This document shows positions 1-12,353 of a DNA stretch of 64,000 bases, one piece after another. The stretch is from positions 186,001 to 250,000 of the forward strand of contig JASANH010001034.1 of assembly GCA_030248295.1 (NCBI GenBank), written 5' to 3'. This DNA comes from Mesodorylaimus sp. YZB2_4. Taxonomy: Eukaryota > Nematoda > Enoplea > Dorylaimida > Dorylaimidae. Below the pieces are notes generated by a model. That model did no database searches. It was not told the origin of the DNA and worked only from the letters and a program-made list of their open reading frames with translations. Numbering within the stretch: position 1 is the first letter of the stretch; each line of letters opens with the position of its first letter. A program made the position numbers and the translations under genes.

Positions 1-45
1 AGCGTGCGAGGCAGACACCTACCCGCTAAGCCACGACTCGAGTAA
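1..45 (-). repeat. tRNA-derived SINE head, cut by window edge
   Basis: Read on the minus strand, this begins near base 42 with a tRNA A-box-like stretch (TGGCTTAGCGGG) followed by GGTGTCTGCC. The same GGCAGACACCTA block recurs at about 61494-61510, next to a B-box-like sequence, so this looks like the 5' head of a tRNA-derived SINE running off the window. It is not a plausible functional tRNA. Confidence 0.45.
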
Positions 46-46
46 T

Positions 47-1543
47 ATGGGCAGCCACTCTGCTCGACATACAGTATCTACTGCGACAGAATCGACCAGA
101 TTTTTACTAGCATTCAGAACTTTCCATTTTCTAGTCTGTCTCTTGTCGTCCAATTTTGATGGCGCAACACCGACGACTGGCCAAACGCAACCCAGTGAAG
201 GCGTATTACAAAATGCTACCACAGCAATGCCCGTTGATGAAACATCAACTGATGCAAAGCCCAGCGAAGAACCAGAAATCGACGAAACCACATCCACTGA
301 ACCACCAGGAGGGACTGATGCGACAACACCCGAAGAAAATATTAAGAACGGGCCGAGCGAAGGTACAACTGGTCCAGATGACACAACTGCTGAAATGGTG
401 ACTGAGGAGACCATAACGGGCACACCGGGAGATGACAATGATGAAACCAGCACACAGAACGGAGAAGAGCCAACCACTCCTGAGTCTAATACAGAAGACA
501 CTGGGTCCACCGCGAGTGAAATCACTGTCACAGAAGAGTCAACCACAACTGCGACCAATATGGAGGAAGCCAGAACGGCTACTGATGAGGTAGAAAGCAA
601 TTCCAGTACAAGGCCAACAGTGGACGAATCCACATCCGGTCAAGAAATCTCTACTCTACCACAGGATCAAGACATCACAACCCCATCTGGCAGCGATCAA
701 GAGCTATCTACATTATCCCAGGCTAAAGCCATTACTGAAACTACCAGTCTCGACAATCAAAGTTCTGTAACTACTGAATTGCCAGATCAGGAATTTAGCA
801 GTACTTCTATCTCTGGGGAAGAAGTCACAGAAGAGCCAGTGTCAACGGTTTCCGACTCAGCCACCACAAACGCGATCAGCCAAGAACCTGGTCCAAGCAC
901 CACAACCGAAAGCAGCACTGACAATGCCACAGATGGTCTAACACCCGTCATTCCAGCTGACAACGTCACTGAATCGCCTTCTCTCACCACCACCACCACT
1001 GCGCCAGCCGAAGAAGATACGTCCACTCCAATTCCTTCAACCGAAGGAACTACTGAGTCCACAAATGAATCCACAGGAGGAGGTACACCCACAGCAGAAT
1101 CCTTAGAAAACTCAACGACGGCACCCTCCGGGGAGGGTAACACAACAGGACCCTCTGAAGTGAACAGTCCAACACCAGGGCCCACTCCCGAACACAACTC
1201 ACCTTCACCTCCGACTCCTTCTGATTCCGTCTCAACTTCAAGCCCAGAGCGCTTCTTCAACCCACCGTCTCCGCTCAAACAGGAAACAATCGTTCGTCGA
1301 GTTGCAAGGCGAGGCATCGAGTCCAACCACCGGGACACTTCCTTCCCTGCCCATTACATGATACTCAGCGAAATTAGCTCTCTCTCATCGTGTCAAAATT
1401 TCCTCATTTTCACCAACGACGAACAAGAATATTTCCGGACACTCGACACAATGGTCATGCAACAATTGCGTCTTCTGGCTGCCGACAGTGAAGTAAATCC
1501 ATTGCAGTACATCGGGTGTCCATGCGGCTTTAGTCCATTTTGA
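47..1543 (+). CDS. Thr/Ser-rich mucin-like secreted or surface protein
   Basis: A 498-codon open frame. From about residue 45 to 400 it is dominated by Thr, Ser, Pro, Glu and Gly (repeated TTE, STTT and EESTT runs), the composition of an O-glycosylated mucin stalk, with several N-x-S/T sites. The last ~90 residues differ: a basic VRRVARR stretch around residue 423 that could be a furin-like processing site, then a compact tail ending in CPCGFSPF. A hydrophobic stretch near residues 25-33 (FHFLVCLLS) could be part of a signal peptide, but the true start is uncertain. The ATG at 47 directly abuts a SINE head, and an acceptor-like CTAG at about 133 in the same frame suggests this may be a 3' exon of a longer gene. 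Family not recognised; a structural or protective coat role is inference from composition. Confidence 0.7.
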   Translation: MGSHSARHTVSTATESTRFLLAFRTFHFLVCLLSSNFDGATPTTGQTQPSEGVLQNATTAMPVDETSTDAKPSEEPEIDETTSTEPPGGTDATTPEENIKNGPSEGTTGPDDTTAEMVTEETITGTPGDDNDETSTQNGEEPTTPESNTEDTGSTASEITVTEESTTTATNMEEARTATDEVESNSSTRPTVDESTSGQEISTLPQDQDITTPSGSDQELSTLSQAKAITETTSLDNQSSVTTELPDQEFSSTSISGEEVTEEPVSTVSDSATTNAISQEPGPSTTTESSTDNATDGLTPVIPADNVTESPSLTTTTTAPAEEDTSTPIPSTEGTTESTNESTGGGTPTAESLENSTTAPSGEGNTTGPSEVNSPTPGPTPEHNSPSPPTPSDSVSTSSPERFFNPPSPLKQETIVRRVARRGIESNHRDTSFPAHYMILSEISSLSSCQNFLIFTNDEQEYFRTLDTMVMQQLRLLAADSEVNPLQYIGCPCGFSPF

Positions 1544-1713
1544 TATGTGCCTGCTTAGATTAAGCTTGCTTCTGCTTTTTATTAGCTTTTCCTTACCAAA
1601 TCGAGATGCCACTGTTCGTCGGACATCGTTTATTATCGAGTACAGGTACAGTACATTTTGGCAGTTACTGCAGCTTGGCAATCGGCTTGTGTCTTCATAT
1701 GCAATGCCAAAGT

Positions 1714-1719
1714 AATAAA
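1714..1719 (+). promoter_or_regulatory. Polyadenylation signal AATAAA
   Basis: An AATAAA hexamer lies about 170 bases after the mucin-like stop codon, a reasonable 3' UTR length, and supports a plus-strand transcript ending here. Confidence 0.5.
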
Positions 1720-2882
1720 GATGGCTGACTGATGGAGTCAGTCACATTACTGTAGGGCACAACCAGATGGGGATGGGTTGGACGAAAGTCAGGCGAGGTT
1801 ATTCCTCTCAGAACGGCGGTTTGTTTGAGCATCCTTGTCTGATGGCAGATCTGGAGATTCGGAACGCTGGGGGTACTGTCTACATATGACTGTGCGCTGT
1901 TTCAATGTGCCCCTAATAAGGGTCACATTTGGCGTGAACGAACAAGGCATAGAAACAAGCCGGCTGGCGGACATTTGCCATGCTCGCGCAATAGCACAAA
2001 ATGCTGCATGCTCATTTTATATCTTATTCACGAAGGAGCCTTCCTGACTGTCTCTCACAAATAGAAAAAATTTGCGCGCAAGCATATTTTGGCAAGAATA
2101 TATTTGGCTGCCTTTTCTTAGCGGACCCCAATTGACCCAAAAAATGATTAAGTCCGATTTCTCGGAGAGTCCCTTGTCAGTGTCACGATCCTCCAGTCAG
2201 TCTGGATTGGAGGGGGGGGGGGGAAGGTACAGACTCGTTCGGCAATCGATCCTCGCACATAACCTGCATTTTTTGCCTCGCGTGCACCATACATACGCCA
2301 CATACCAGGAGTTTGGTGTTTTGGCATCGGCAGTGTATGTGGCTGCCTCGTAATTAGTTGGACTCTGGATACACACCTCCAGGTAAGGTCGAAACTGGAG
2401 ACTACACGCCCATACGCCTGCGAGACCATACCAGCGCCGTCGAAGTATCCACTGCCTGAAGAGGCTGGTACCCAGCCCATGCCTTCATGTGGAATTATTC
2501 CGAGTAATAACGAATGCAGATGCCGTCCTCAGCAGGCACTGCTTGACTGCTGTCTTGGTGTGCTTGGCTGTTGTGCGTTTGTGCTTGAAGCACAAATCCT
2601 GCACAGTTGGGCCACGTAAGCATTGAACTTTTTAATAGAAAAGTTTCACCACCTAGAAGAATAGTGACATGTCTTGGTTTAAAAGAACCACTCGAAACCC
2701 GGTTAATTAAAGAGCTAGCCAATACAGGTATAAAAATCTAATTGCGACAGTATACTACACTGCCTATGAACCACCTCTTCCTGTACACTCCTCCAACAAA
2801 ATCCCAAGTATCGAATCACGCCTCGCCACTTCGATCACATGAAAAAATGCAGATCTCCAACTCTAATCATTTGATAGTCCTA
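1720..2882. other. Intergenic region between convergent genes
   Basis: It separates the 3' ends of the mucin-like gene and HTRA2. It holds a poly-G run near 2212-2222 and short open frames without coding character. No gene seen. Confidence 0.5.
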
Positions 2883-5800
2883 TCACGAGTCGTCGATGGT
2901 GGGTTCCACATCGATCTCGTAAATTTTTGTCTTTCGAACCACGCGCAATTTCAGCGTATCGCTGGCTGCCTCTAAATAGCGTTGGCAATTTAAGCAGAAA
3001 AGGCACACACACACCAATCATCTCAATAACTGCGACCATGCAATTTGAAAAATTAGCTCCTTTTTACTGCCTCTGTAACCAGCGCATTCTAAGGCGGTGG
3101 GAGACATGAGGGACCGAAGTCTCTAGGACAAAACCACCGACTGGCACAAGCTTTAGACTACTGTACACCTGCGGCTGAAACATCAACCCGAAGGGTTAAC
3201 GTCCAGCCAAGGGAAGATAGCCAATCTCCCGACCGCCATAATTCCTGGTTACTCCTCAAAAACTACAGTAACATATCCAAAACAAGTGTCCAGTCTCAAC
3301 TTACCAACAGCATCTAATAGATCTTTACTCGTCCGCACTTCCTTGCCGTTCACGTGCGTGATCACATCGCCCGGTCGAATGCCGCTCCTAAATGGCACAA
3401 ATTTCAGAGGTCACACTGTACTGCGTTACAAGCAGTAAATATTAACCGCCCGAACACCAATCTACAGCGACTAACATCGTCAGATCGTGCCTGCACGGAT
3501 CTGATTGTGAGTGATTTGATTTGACCTGCTCATGTTCATGTTTTAGCATTCACTCCATTCCGACGGTCACCAGTCCCACCACGTTGTGAATTTGTGCAAC
3601 GGCATCGATTTAACCAATAACGCAGCCCAATGATGCGTCAGATCACACAGTAAATCTGACCCAACCCTCTACTACCCATAAATATCCCCAAGAGCCCCAC
3701 CTCCTCCTGGTTCTGCAGCAATGCAAACGTGCACAGGGTTCCTTCGTACTTCACTTTTCACACGTGAGATCCTGGAAGCTGCGCAGAAAAGATAGGAAGA
3801 AACTTTGCTGCACGCGTGTGTGTCTCATCTGCCCACCTGGCCATCTAACTGCTTTCTCCCTACCCTTTCAAGTCTTCTAACCATCCCCATTTCCAACCCA
3901 AACCTTGCCAGACACATATTGCCATTCAAACTTACTCGTGCGCAGGTTGACCGATGACGACAGTATGTATCAATACGCCTTTCGTCAGGTCGGGGAACGT
4001 TGGGTCATACACGCGAATGGCCGCAACTGTGGCCTCGTCCAATTGCATCATGACAATACCGATCCTACGACGACCACGTCCAGGACGGACCAATTCCGTA
4101 TGCTGGTCGGACTTCTTTCCAAACAACCAACTCGAACTACGACCTAAAGCGATCATACCCTCTCAATCCAGCATCACGATCTGCTCACGTGTATAAATCA
4201 GACATCTGATGTGCTTATCGATTTATAAAAGAACTTGAAAAATTCCTCCGGGTATCAACCTCGCAAACTAAACCTACAAGTCGTGTGTTCAATAATCGAT
4301 TGACTTATAATATACTAGTCCAGTGATAGATCCATAGCAAGCCCTCAGCAGCCTTCTCTCGCAACGAAAACTCAGAATCTTTATTAATCTGACATTAGTC
4401 CCCGAACTTATTCCGTACCAGCGATTCACTCGGCGAAAATCCAACTTTATAGTCTAGTTATATCCTAATTGAAGCGGGACCTCTCTCCTGCACTAATATC
4501 ATCATAGGCTGTTATGCGCTTAGCCATTCACTCACTCATCATGCACCGCTGACCTACTGCACTTGCTAATTTGCAAAACCCTGGCACATACCTTTCGCTT
4601 TCTCCTCCAATTCAGCGCATTGCACCAAAAATTCCTTGGCGTAGTTCGATGGTATGGCGAAGGAAATTCCATCAGTCACTTTCATACTATTTATACCAAT
4701 CGCTTCGCCATCCTGAAATGAAAAACTTACGATACGAATACACACTGCCTTATCTGTGAAGCGTTTCGTTGTCAGTAGTTGATATATCCATCACCGCCCC
4801 CTTCCAACTAGGTCAGCCCTTCTACCCATGGATTTCTAGGAAAATCCCCCTTTTACTACTCCTGAGAGTGCAATATCGCTAGCAGGTGCTATACCCCATT
4901 TTTTGTGACAAGCAGCGAGAAATAGTTTCTTCGCCAATAAAACCATTTAAAAAATGGTGTGAAAATTTGCATTTACAGGACACAAATCACACATCCTCAG
5001 CGGATCTTAAATGCTACCCATGGGACTGGAATCGATCACTCACTGTCCAAGTCCAATTTCAGGTGACTCACCAAATTGACCAACGGTCCTCCACTATTTC
5101 CGAAAGTGATCAAAGCATCAGTCTGAATATAATTGACCGTATTTCCTAATCCCAAATCCGATCCGCGTCTCATCACCGACGATATAATGCCCATGGTGAC
5201 CGTATTGGTCAACGAGAATGGACTGCCCACAGCGATCACCCATTCGCCCGGCCTCGCCTTCGAACTATCGCCCAGTTCCAATGCTGGCAAGTCCTTCTGA
5301 AACAATCTGCACACTGACACATATCCGACCTGGGTGGCGTGTGATTAGGGTAGCGTTCGTTCGGGATCGGGACTTTCATGTTTCAACAGGGAGCCGGACT
5401 GGTGTGTCGGAAACGAGCTGTAGGGGCGAGAATGGCATAATCGAATGAAAGTATTTCACAAAATGCAAAAGCACTGCAGTACAATTTGCGTAAAGTTGGA
5501 TATAGAAACAGCCCGCATTTGCCATTGCCTGTCCAGTCACTAGATGCTGGGCCATAATCTGCTCCCAAAGCACGACATACTGATCAAAATGTTGCAGAAG
5601 GAGAAATATAGAGACTGGCGGATGGTTGAATTGATAGAGGAAGGGAGAAGGGATTTGTTTGCTAATGCAATGATGACTTTAAATGCCATGATAAATACTG
5701 CACTACAAATTATCCAAGGAAAGGCAACCTCTGATTTTTATTTGCTGGTCACTCAGGGTGGGGTGTAGGTCATCTACACCGGTTGAAAAAAAGCTCTCTT

Positions 5801-7895
5801 TAAAAATCCCGATCCTGATCGGGAATGAGCGAGTCCCGATCCCAATCCTGAACAAACGCTAGATTAGGGCCTTATGACAACCACCAGCCATGATCGACAT
5901 ACCGCATTGATCCGCACTAAAGCCAAATCACCAGCCGTGTCCATATAAGTCACGTATCCTTCGTAAATAGTCCCGTTGTGCAAATGCACTCGCAATTTTC
6001 GACCGCGAACACCTTCTACCACGTGGGCATTGGTCAAAACGTAGCCGTCCGATCGAACAATGAAACCAGATCCACTCGTTACCGACTGCTCGCCGAAAAA
6101 TGGTAATCTAAAAATACAAGATATTCATAGCAGACATTGATGCAAGATGGTCATTTATTCATATGTTACACGTGGTCGATAAAATTCGTGATATAATCAA
6201 TGCGAATCGATAATCGATCGATACCTGATCATAATCGATAGTGAGGTGATTAACCAAAGGTCTGATGACAAAACTGATCACAACACCCGCAGAAGCCACC
6301 CAGCCCAGCGCTTTTATCGACTGCAATGTACCCAGTTATCCCACTTCGAAAATGAATCTACTGAATCCTGAGTTTTTCCTTTTTGATACAGTCTTTTTGG
6401 CTTTTACAGCTGTCCCTGATTTTACATCAGTGTTTGTTCACTGTGTATGTGCAGCATAAATACCACTTACTTTCCAACTGCGTCGATGAAAACTACAGCG
6501 GGAGAAACTTTTTCAACTACGTCGGCAATAAAATTCAGTTGCGCCTTGGGCGATTTTCCTTCCTGCTCAGGCATGTCGATCAGCTGCAACAGAAAACAGA
6601 ACATTCTGTGTTACAAGACCTGAACATAGTCCAACACAAAACCCTACATTGGATGCTACAGCCTACTTCCAAGAATGACAAGCTTTTTCTGAAAGAATGG
6701 AGATACGTTAGTGGTACAGCAGAGGACTGACACAGGGCAGGGCAGACCAGGCCATGTATAGGCATTCACTGGGCTTGATCGGGTAAAACGTTGGCAATGG
6801 TGTTTCTTGTACCCTCAATCCCCACTATTCTTGTTTCCCCTATCTGGAGAAAGGCTCCCTGGCCACGACAAAAAAATCAAGAAAAGTGAATTATCGCATA
6901 GCTAGAAATACAGTTTCTTCGACAAAAAAGGCCAGCTGATGAAATGGGGGGGGCTGGCATATACTGTATGCAAATTAACCCGTGATCTCATCAGAATCTG
7001 GACTGTCCCCAACCATGGGCTTCGAGTGGTGGATGGTGAACGAAAAAAAATGAGCAACATGAGGGGATCTGTTTTGCCAAGAATTCTAATCTTATGTCGA
7101 GTGAATGTTCTCTGCCGCTGATTTATGGAATTCTGTGCCATGGAAATACCCTGGGCCGACTTTTCGTGAATTTGGTATTAACTTTATTTCCTGCATGATG
7201 AGCTTTGACTGATCATTTCCCAAGTCAAGTGCAGGTACATAAGTGCTTGGGTAAGGAGTAAAATGATGATGGAGTGAATTTTCACAGCATTGAATTAGAA
7301 CATATAAACATATTTGTTGCCTCTGCCAGCCTTCAACTCTACCTTCACCGAAGATAGATGATGATTTGCTACAGCTTACCTTGGCTGCATTCACAGCAGG
7401 CACTAGATCCAACAATTTGTTCTTCCACGTCGAGGCAGTCCAATTTCGATCACAATTTAACACAAAGAAGATGCCACCCGCGGCTGCTCCGATCAATCCG
7501 TACAGGACATTCGAACTCGTCCATCGATTTCCACGTTGCCGATGTTTGCCATTATGATTCGATAAATTTGAAAATTCGCGTCGCTGATTCAACAAAGTAG
7601 TGTGAATAAAAGAGCTGCTGGCAATAATTGGCGACCAGTTGCGAAAGGACAAAGGATGTCGACAATGATGTTGGAGAACCGATTGTCTATTGATTGAGCG
7701 CAAATCAGATGTTAAGAAGGGTGCAGCAAGCGAAGTTGCTGAAATTAAATGTCTCCATGTAGGTAGCCTAAATTTTGCAGCGGGAAGCTGCAACATTATT
7801 TCGAGCCACAAAATCAACTTATTGTAACATTTAGAAATACCCGTTAGAAATCGGGATCTAAACCGCATAGCGCAATGTGAGTCTTCTGAACCCAA
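2883..7895 (-). CDS. HTRA2: HTRA2/Omi mitochondrial serine protease, 8 exons
   Basis: Exons on the minus strand: 7380-7895, 6471-6583, 5903-6107, 5072-5296, 4592-4712, 3936-4143, 3305-3387, 2883-2971. All junctions are GT-AG and the sum is 520 codons. The encoded protein has a basic, Ser-rich N-terminus typical of mitochondrial import, a membrane segment at residues 130-147 ([16 protein letters not shown]), the block [17 protein letters not shown], and the HtrA catalytic triad: His238 in TNAHVV, Asp270 in AGDLALV and Ser346 in [10 protein letters not shown]. The C-terminal PDZ domain contains [15 protein letters not shown] and SGIRPGDVI. The order matches human HtrA2, an intermembrane-space quality-control protease. 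The start could be Met1 (7895), Met10 (7868) or Met34 (7796); Met34 gives the most typical targeting peptide. It is head to head with SLC25A17. Residues 167-170 (AVNA) sit where the IAP-binding AVPS of human HtrA2 would be. Confidence 0.95.
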
Positions 7896-8409
7896 AGATG
7901 CACACAGTGCTGCTGTCTTTTGTTGGTGACTGACTTCACATCATAACCGACTTCCAGGATTGATTGCATCATTATCAAATCGATTAGCCTTACCAAAACT
8001 CGACTCCAGACGTAATTTCGCCAAATCCAAACTGGAGGCATTTCTAATCGAAGTGCACGGCGATGTTCGAAACGCGAGTCCAATGCCTTTGGAAATGGAC
8101 GCCATCACACGACAGGCAATAAATTGATGATAGGTCAATTTGATTTGACGATTTCACGGGAAAATCACTGACAACGAGGCCTCTGGGTGTACTGGCGAAC
8201 CAGTTTCTGTCCGATTCCTTTCTGCCTTGGATTTCCTGGGAGTGATTACCGCTAAAAAGCAGACAGCACGAGAGCAGCTCGAACCTGAACATTCATTGTC
8301 TGCTAGGCGCGGCAAAAATGAAACGACACGTCTTGCCTGACACCCGGATCTACTCTGCAATCAGTTCAGTAGTAAGTAAGTAGAGGGGTGTTTGCCACGA
8401 TCGAATGTG
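7896..8409. promoter_or_regulatory. Shared promoter interval of HTRA2 and SLC25A17
   Basis: About 514 bases separate the outermost possible HTRA2 start (minus) from the SLC25A17 start (plus), so both 5' UTRs and promoters must lie in or near this interval. No clear TATA box was identified. Bidirectional regulation is inference from geometry. Confidence 0.45.
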
Positions 8410-11400
8410 ATGGATATATTCACCTACAAAACATTGGTTAAAGCCATTGCTGGAGCTGCGGTAAGCTAATTTATCCTGGCTGACTTCTTTTTCTGCCGTT
8501 ATTTGTCGGGAGCTAGGCTGGCCGAAGGCCGACTTGCATGCTTACGATTAGATCAGTCTAGTCTCGAATCGTCCGATCGATTGTCCGACTGTCCGATCGA
8601 TCGGACATTTTGAGCCCCTCGTCATTTTTTGTAGTCTTCATCACCACACCCTAATCGCGATGATAAAATTCAAAGGCATTTACAGATTTATCGAATATAG
8701 CTTAGGTACTGCAGGTATCACATCTGGAAACATGGAACTGTTCAGACCGGTATATATTTCTCTCTCACATGTCGGGCTTTAAAAATTTGTGGTGGCATGC
8801 CTAATAAGTATACAAATTCCGAACTTTTATGAGGCTTCTAGCGATAGATCGTCTCTGATAGGGCCCCAGCTATCAGGCCCTCCTGGGGTCTCTATTTGTT
8901 TGCTCTACTGATAAGTACTTGTTTATCCGTACCCGCCTGTGTCAACTGTCGTGGTAATCAGATATTAGAATCAGGTTTAGGGACCACCAGGTGTGCCCCT
9001 CCCAGGGTTAATATTTCGGCTAGCACTGACATCCATGTTTGCTGTCGCGTGTCTGTTTTAAAAAACTATATTCTCTGTTTAGGGCAGCACATTTTCTCTG
9101 AGCGTCTTTTATCCGTTAGATTTATTACGTACTCAATTGCAAGTGGGTGCTTTGCCATGCGATCGATCGGCGTTTCGTCTGCTGCAAATGATTGCTGAAA
9201 AACATGGAATGTAAGCAGTGTGCGTTGAGTCTGTCGCAGTGGCACACAGGTGCGGTTACATGTCTATCAGCATCGACCACTGACCATGTCCTGTTTAGCT
9301 GTACACACTTGGGTGATGCTCCTATAGACCAGTGTCACTTGTATCAAGAGCTGTGAGCTTGTATTTACGAAGCAATTGACAGCTGATGGGCCTGTCGTCA
9401 GTAACCAGCAGGGGTGGTTGTTGTAGCACTGCAGTATTCTGTGTGAGGTTGTGTATTTCGCGTTGTGCTTTTCACCATACTTTTTAGTTGAGGTGCCTGA
9501 ACTACGTTGCTGTCTGATCACGAAATCACTTCATTACAGAATTTTTTGCATGTAGTTGGTTTTTAGATCAGCGCTGTATCGCGGTATCGGCCCGAACCTG
9601 GTGGCCTTGGGTGTGTCGAATTTCATCTACTTTTACACATTCCATGGATTGAAGCATATGTGGTCTGAGGCGAAGCAAGATGCGAAAAAAGATTCCTTAT
9701 TCTCTTATATGGCTGGTAAATATAAAATTCGAGTTCGTGCGGGGTACCAGGACTGCTGATCAGTGAACAGGCTGTGCTCGGCTTGCAGTGTACAGTTTGA
9801 GTTGGAAGATGTTCAGAAATAGTAGTAGACACGTGACAAAAACTTCAACCCTGCATTGGAATCGAACCTGCATCTGTCAAATTACCAGTCCAGTGGGCTA
9901 CCTGCTGATGTTATGTTGCCATATGGTCGCTGCAGCTGCCATATGGTCGCTCCCTAAAAGCTGGCAATCAGCACTCAAAGAAAAACGACAAACTGTTTAG
10001 TCTGCTTCCACTTATGAACTTGTGATATGTTGCATGCAATGCGAAGTGCTTTGTGCCACACTGGACCGTGGGTTCGAATCCCTCTCATGACTTGACTTCT
10101 TGGCTGTTCTTTTTTTTATGTACACCATGTAGAGAACGTTAGCGTGGGATGGAAAGATATGTGTAGCGATGTTACGCAATACAAATGACCTTTTTAGGCA
10201 CTATCAACGTTCTGATCACTACTCCGTTATGGATGACGTCAGTTCGACTGAAGTTACAGCAGCAAGATCTCGACGCTAGTGGTCAATCAGAGAACACTGG
10301 TGCTGCGACACGATACAGGCGACACTACACTGGTTTAATGGGTAGGTAGGCTTTAAAAGCGTCTTTTCCCGCAAGCTGCATATCGACTATTTATGTGGTA
10401 TTCTCTTTCAGATTGCCTTATTGACGTGTATAAACACGAAGGTGTACGCGGGTTATGGCGAGGCGCCATTGCCTCAATTCTGCTAGTTTTCAATCCTTCC
10501 GTCCAGTTCACTATTTATGAAGCCTTGAAGAGACAGTATTTGATACTGTCTGGTGTTAATGTAAGTGCATTTGGGTGCCTTGTTGTTACTGACCCTGATC
10601 TTGGAGGAAGTCAGTTCAGTTGTGAATAGTGGTTGCGGGGTTGACGGGGTTGTGGGAAGTTCATGCTGGCTGTAGCTGCGCCAAGTTAGCCCACGCTTTT
10701 AAGCTCTATGCTCCTTACAAGATAAAGTGTCAGGGGGATATTTGTGCAATTGTGAGTTCTGTCTGAAAAATGTGATCATTGCACAGTCCATCAGGTCAGT
10801 GTAGTCAGTTTTATCTGGGTCTTTTAAATGATAGCTCCTGCCTTCTGTGCAGTGCAGGGTCCTCCAATGTTCCCCTTTACGCAGTCCGCAACCCGGTATA
10901 ACCTGAGGTTAGTCCTGACGTTAGTTTTCGGCAAATATTTTTGTTGCTGCAGTATGTTACGATTGCTGCCCTGGTAGAGATCGTCGTCGTCTTGGCTACC
11001 GATGGCATGTGTATCCCTTGACTTTGCGTGTATTTTAGGTGATTCCTGGACCAGTGGCATTCGTGTTGGGCGCTGTGGCCAAATTCATAGCGACAGTGCT
11101 GACATATCCGTTGCAAGTGGTCCAATCAAGACAAAGGGTGAGGGTCGATGTTTTGCCTGGTTCTATTTATTGGATGTTGGCCAGAATTGAAAACACAACC
11201 CATACGTTATTGGTGGGTTTTCAACTCATGGCTGGGCTATTATTTCGGGCATAGTATGTCCCCCCATCACCATCGGGTGCTCATACTCCTGGGTGCCTTT
11301 GGTAATGTGGTGTGAACATGTAAAAATTACCAATATCAATTGATGATGCAGGACAAGATGGGACCCTGGGCTTCTCTGGACACTGATCGAGAGTGCCGTC

Positions 11401-11987
11401 TAAAGCTGAGCTTACACTTAAGGCAGCCGTGTTCCCGCCGCGCAGGCTTACACTATGGATATAGTGCCCGACTCTTGGCTGGTCGAAGGCTTGCGCATCA
11501 AGCTACAACTTTGTGTTGCATCTACTGCATGAAAGCTCGTAGTCTTCCTGCAGGTTAATCGTAAACACGCGGGGGCTGCGTTGTGTAGAGTCGGAAACAG
11601 TCATAGAGTGACAAAGGGATAGAGCCACAACTCGTTCCTTATAGTACTGGGGAGTGATGACTATGCAGGAATGTACAGTACAGGTGCGGACAAAGTAGAC
11701 CTTCACAATGCGTTATGAAGTGCTTGACACTTTTCTGTCATTTTCTATCTTATCCCTGATCTATTCTTGCCCTCTCTCACATCAATTTTTTTGCATTATA
11801 GTCTGGACGTAACGAGGCACCTAAGACATCACTCCAAGTGCTTATTGAAGTGTTCAACAAGTCTGGCATTCGAGGATTATTTTCTGGATTGGAAGCGAAG
11901 TTGTGGCAGACTGTGCTCACTGCGGCCCTTATGTTTTTAACTTATGAGAAGTTAACCCAGTTTATATTTTGGATGCTGAGAGGATAG
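8410..11987 (+). CDS. SLC25A17: Peroxisomal membrane carrier PMP34-like (SLC25A17), 7 exons
   Basis: Exons 8410-8460, 9083-9210, 9567-9715, 10198-10341, 10412-10560, 11039-11137 and 11802-11987, all GT-AG with consistent phases, give 301 residues (human PMP34 is 307). The three mitochondrial-carrier repeats are visible with their signature helices: [24 protein letters not shown] and [11 protein letters not shown]. The degenerate second and third signatures are characteristic of PMP34 rather than other SLC25 members. Other family blocks are [27 protein letters not shown] and [21 protein letters not shown]34 exchanges CoA, FAD, NAD and adenine nucleotides across the peroxisomal membrane, from family knowledge. 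The last exon is duplicated at 28838-28987. Confidence 0.95.
9850..9905 (-). repeat. tRNA-like SINE fragment in SLC25A17 intron 3
   Basis: On the minus strand an A-box-like TAGCCCACTGG is followed after about 20 bases by the B-box GGTTCGATTCC. The spacing is about 12 bases too short for a functional tRNA, so this is a degenerate tRNA-derived repeat. Another canonical B-box (GGTTCGAATCC, plus strand) lies at about 10072-10082 without a good A-box. Confidence 0.4.
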
Positions 11988-12353
11988 TGCGCATGATAGC
12001 GTGAGCAGGGCGAGATGGTTGTCTTGGTTTAGGGTGAATCGTGTCAGTGCCATGAACTATAATTTTGGTAGTGTGGGGCCTGGCTGTACAGTGCGACTGG
12101 TTGGCTGATGCGGATGCATGCTGCCGCTGATGACCGACTGCACAGATTTCTTGATATGGGAGTAAATTTCACATGGTTTGCATTTTACTGTTGTAACTGC
12201 GCTTTTGTGCAGGTTCGGAACACTCGGGTGCTTATCCTTTGTCATGCGTTTCAGTCATACTCCTACTGTATGTGCATACGAACACCGCTAGACTAATGAA
12301 CCAAGACACACCTCTCTACGCATCATGTTAGTACGGTCAATATGCTCGATTTA
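11988..12353 (+). repeat. Duplicated 3' flank of SLC25A17, copy 1
   Basis: Downstream flank of SLC25A17 that is nearly identical to 28988-29446, including short open frames in both. It is part of a larger duplicated block that starts in the last SLC25A17 exon. The conserved short frames have no recognisable product. Confidence 0.75.

Noticed and set aside
19-1338. Long Val/Ser-rich minus-strand frames opposite the mucin-like gene
   Set aside because: They are the complement of a Thr-codon-rich repeat; the composition mirrors the sense strand and gives no domain.
10060-10092. Canonical tRNA B-box GGTTCGAATCC
   Set aside because: No matching A-box or acceptor stem at the right distance; probably a SINE remnant, not a tRNA gene.
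12108-12296. 62-codon frame conserved at 29110-29301
   Set aside because: The conservation is explained by the recent segmental duplication; no coding signature.
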